Shown here in pieces: positions 62,455 through 64,000 of a DNA stretch of 64,000 nt. The notes below the pieces were generated by a model. The model made no database searches and had not been told where the DNA came from. It was given only the letters and a program-made list of their open reading frames with translations. Position 1 is the first letter of the stretch. Every line of letters starts with the position of its first letter. Made by a program: the position numbers and the translations under genes. The stretch is from Conexibacter sp. DBS9H8 (GTDB taxonomy: Bacteria; Actinomycetota; Thermoleophilia; Solirubrobacterales; Solirubrobacteraceae). Location of the stretch: contig NZ_CP097128.1 in the NCBI RefSeq assembly GCF_023330685.1, forward strand, positions 620,001 through 684,000. Direction: 5' to 3'.

Positions 62455-64000
62455 TCAGCAGCGGCGGTAGATCCGCGTGAAGCTGACCGACTCCCGGTGG
62501 TGGCCGACGATCATCCGCTCGGTCACCTGCACGCGGACGGGGCGCCGGCCGGCCCCCAGCGGGACCCCGGTGAGGCGGTTGCCACGCCGGCGCAGTCGGA
62601 GCCGACGGCCGTTGCGCGTCACGGTCACCGAGGTGATCCGCTCCCCGACCGCGTGGGACAGCGCGATCTGGACCCGCGGGCCGACACAGCGCGCCACTCG
62701 GGTCACCGTGTGGCTGCACCACGGGTTTGCGGGCACCCCGCCACAGGGGTCGGGCATCGTCACGAGCTCCGAGGCGGCGGGGAGTTCGTGCAGGACCGGC
62801 GTGGTGATCTTCGGGTAGTGGGACCCGGGCGGGCAGGGCAGCGACTGGCCTGCGGCCAGGCCGATTCCCGAATCGCAGGCCACCTGAGCGGTGAACTCCG
62901 CTCCCTGGGGGGTGCTGTCCTCGGGGGTGGCGACGGGCTTGCCGTTACAGGTGGGGAACTGCTGCTGCAGGCCCGATGGTGAGCTCGTCCACTTCCCGCT
63001 GGCGTCCGTGTTGTGAGCGAAGCAGTCGGTCGGCTCGTTCGGCTCGAAGTTGGTGAACCCGAAGTCCCCGTTGGTCGGGTTGCCATAGGAGCCGTTGTGC
63101 TTGTAGTAGTTGCCGATCAGCGCGTCCCCGTACTCGTCGAAGATGCACAGCGCGCCCGGCGTCTGGCCGCCGGTGCCGCCGGTGCAGGGCGGGCCGCTGT
63201 CCGGGTAGGGGACGAACGCGTTACCCCACGCGTTGTTGTTCTCGAAGTAGTTGTTCATCACGGTGTCGTTGCGCCCGCCCGATAGCGTCATCCCCGTGCC
63301 GACCGGCCCGGCCGCGGCCGACCCGGCCGCTGGGGCGCTCGCGTTGTTGTTGTCGTGGCTCCAGTTGTCCATGAACACCCAGCAGGAGTGCGTGTGGGTG
63401 ATCGGGCTGATCCCGTTGTTGGGGCAGGCCCCGTTCTGGGGCGACGGCTCGTCAGCGTTCTGGCTGTTGGTGTCGAAGCCATCCTCGTTGTTGTCCCACT
63501 GGGAGTTCTCGATCACCAGGTTCCCTCCGGAGTTCGTTCCCGAGTATCCGAGCGCGCTGAACTCCGACCACGCGTCATTGACGACCTGGTTGCACTGTTG
63601 CTGACAGGCCCCGATGTAGAGACCCGAGTCGTTCATGTTGGAGGCGTACACGTGATCCCACATGCCGCCGTCCCAGTTGCTGGAGAAGATGCCGTACTGG
63701 GCGGCGGAGGTCTCGTTCGCGTAGTAGAGCGTCGTGCCGGTGATGTAGGCCCCGTAGTAGCCCCAGCCGCCGATCTTCTGGCTGTTGGCGCCGCCGTTCC
63801 ACCAGATCCCGTTGCCGGTGTTCCCGTCCGCGCCCGAACCCCCGGGGAAGTTGCAGGCGGTGAGGTTCTCGATGCTGACGTTGTCGGCCTTGTAGACCAT
63901 CAGGCCGTTGAGGCCGGCCGGCCCCGTCGGGGTGGACGGTCCGAAGTTCTGGTCGGCGGTGATGTTGTTGCACGGCGGGCCGGCGGTCGTGTCGTCGATG
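62455..64000 (-). CDS. Secreted right-handed beta-helix protein, 5' end outside the window
   Basis: The last 515 or so codons of a gene that starts beyond the window. The repeats rich in Asn and Gly (VSIENLTACNFPGGSGADGN, ANETSAAQYGIFSSNWDG, NNYFENNNAWGNAF, ENSQWDNNEDGFDTNSQNAD) are typical of pectate-lyase-like parallel beta-helices. Several Cys pairs (CQQQC, CPNNG ... CWVF) suggest disulfides and export. The last 80 residues form a separate Arg-rich beta domain (SVTVTRNGRRLRLRRRGNRL) ending YRRC. Substrate or binding partner is unknown; polysaccharide binding or cleavage is the usual role of such folds. Confidence 0.78.
   Translation of the reverse strand, partial: IDDTTAGPPCNNITADQNFGPSTPTGPAGLNGLMVYKADNVSIENLTACNFPGGSGADGNTGNGIWWNGGANSQKIGGWGYYGAYITGTTLYYANETSAAQYGIFSSNWDGGMWDHVYASNMNDSGLYIGACQQQCNQVVNDAWSEFSALGYSGTNSGGNLVIENSQWDNNEDGFDTNSQNADEPSPQNGACPNNGISPITHTHSCWVFMDNWSHDNNNASAPAAGSAAAGPVGTGMTLSGGRNDTVMNNYFENNNAWGNAFVPYPDSGPPCTGGTGGQTPGALCIFDEYGDALIGNYYKHNGSYGNPTNGDFGFTNFEPNEPTDCFAHNTDASGKWTSSPSGLQQQFPTCNGKPVATPEDSTPQGAEFTAQVACDSGIGLAAGQSLPCPPGSHYPKITTPVLHELPAASELVTMPDPCGGVPANPWCSHTVTRVARCVGPRVQIALSHAVGERITSVTVTRNGRRLRLRRRGNRLTGVPLGAGRRPVRVQVTERMIVGHHRESVSFTRIYRRC

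Overview
This is a very GC-rich, gene-dense bacterial chromosome segment, most likely from an actinobacterium of the Thermoleophilia/Solirubrobacterales type. The evidence is the GC-rich third codon positions, frequent GTG and TTG starts, a dnaK-grpE-dnaJ-hspR operon with a MerR-type HspR, an actinobacterial Cys-Ser-Gly histidine ammonia-lyase, an inositol-phosphate synthase beside a CDP-alcohol phosphatidyltransferase, and a desaturase/ferredoxin-reductase pair like mycobacterial DesA3/Rv3230c. The taxonomic call is inference; no rRNA gene is present.

Layout. 1-7.2 kb: an oxidoreductase tail, a VapBC pair, a uracil-DNA-glycosylase-like Fe-S protein coupled to a GT4-PHP fusion protein, inositol phospholipid genes (ino1 and a CDP-alcohol phosphatidyltransferase), a PfkB sugar kinase and an endonuclease III-type glycosylase. 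7.2-8.3 kb is a gene-poor scar with an 18-bp tandem repeat. 8.3-12.8 kb is the heat-shock operon dnaK-grpE-dnaJ-hspR. 12.9-19.8 kb has a secreted S53 peptidase followed by an envelope-glycan cluster of two methyltransferases, a GT2 and a polytopic membrane protein. clpB follows at 19.9-22.4 kb. dnaK and clpB share a 25-27 bp operator-like inverted repeat that fits the HspR (HAIR) geometry.

23.2-37.2 kb is largely de novo purine synthesis: purD, purB, purC, purS, purQ, purL, then purF, purN, purH and ridA. A convergent GT2 gene splits the set after purL, and a secreted Ig-like protein sits between purD and purB. purM, purE and purK are not in the window. A tRNA-Lys at 37.3 kb is followed by an IS3-type transposase remnant and a second VapBC pair. 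38.5-42 kb holds a PucR-type regulator divergent from an electron-transfer reductase and a fatty-acid desaturase. 42.1-50 kb is a histidine-utilisation locus: an IclR regulator and a zinc alcohol dehydrogenase diverge from hutH-hutU-hutF-hutI across a perfect 18-bp palindrome.

50-57.3 kb has a third VapBC pair, a DsbA-family protein, peptide deformylase, small conserved proteins, a tandem GNAT protein, a secreted G1 glutamic peptidase, an NCS1 permease and a MocA-like nucleotidyltransferase. A tRNA-Glu at 57.3 kb is followed by a MazEF-like pair and a scar containing a truncated peroxiredoxin and an N-terminally clipped MOSC/reductase. The right end has a TMEM175-like gene broken by one in-frame stop, a flavin disulfide oxidoreductase, a 51-residue Asp-rich peptide gene and the C-terminal part of a secreted beta-helix protein that runs off the window.

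Overall this is mostly core metabolism with toxin-antitoxin modules and decayed insertions concentrated next to the two tRNA genes. I do not see a large defence or mobile system. The most interesting points are the shared heat-shock operator, the hut palindrome, the GT4-PHP/UDG-like pair, the Lys/Ala tail on Ino1 and the broken genes at the right end.
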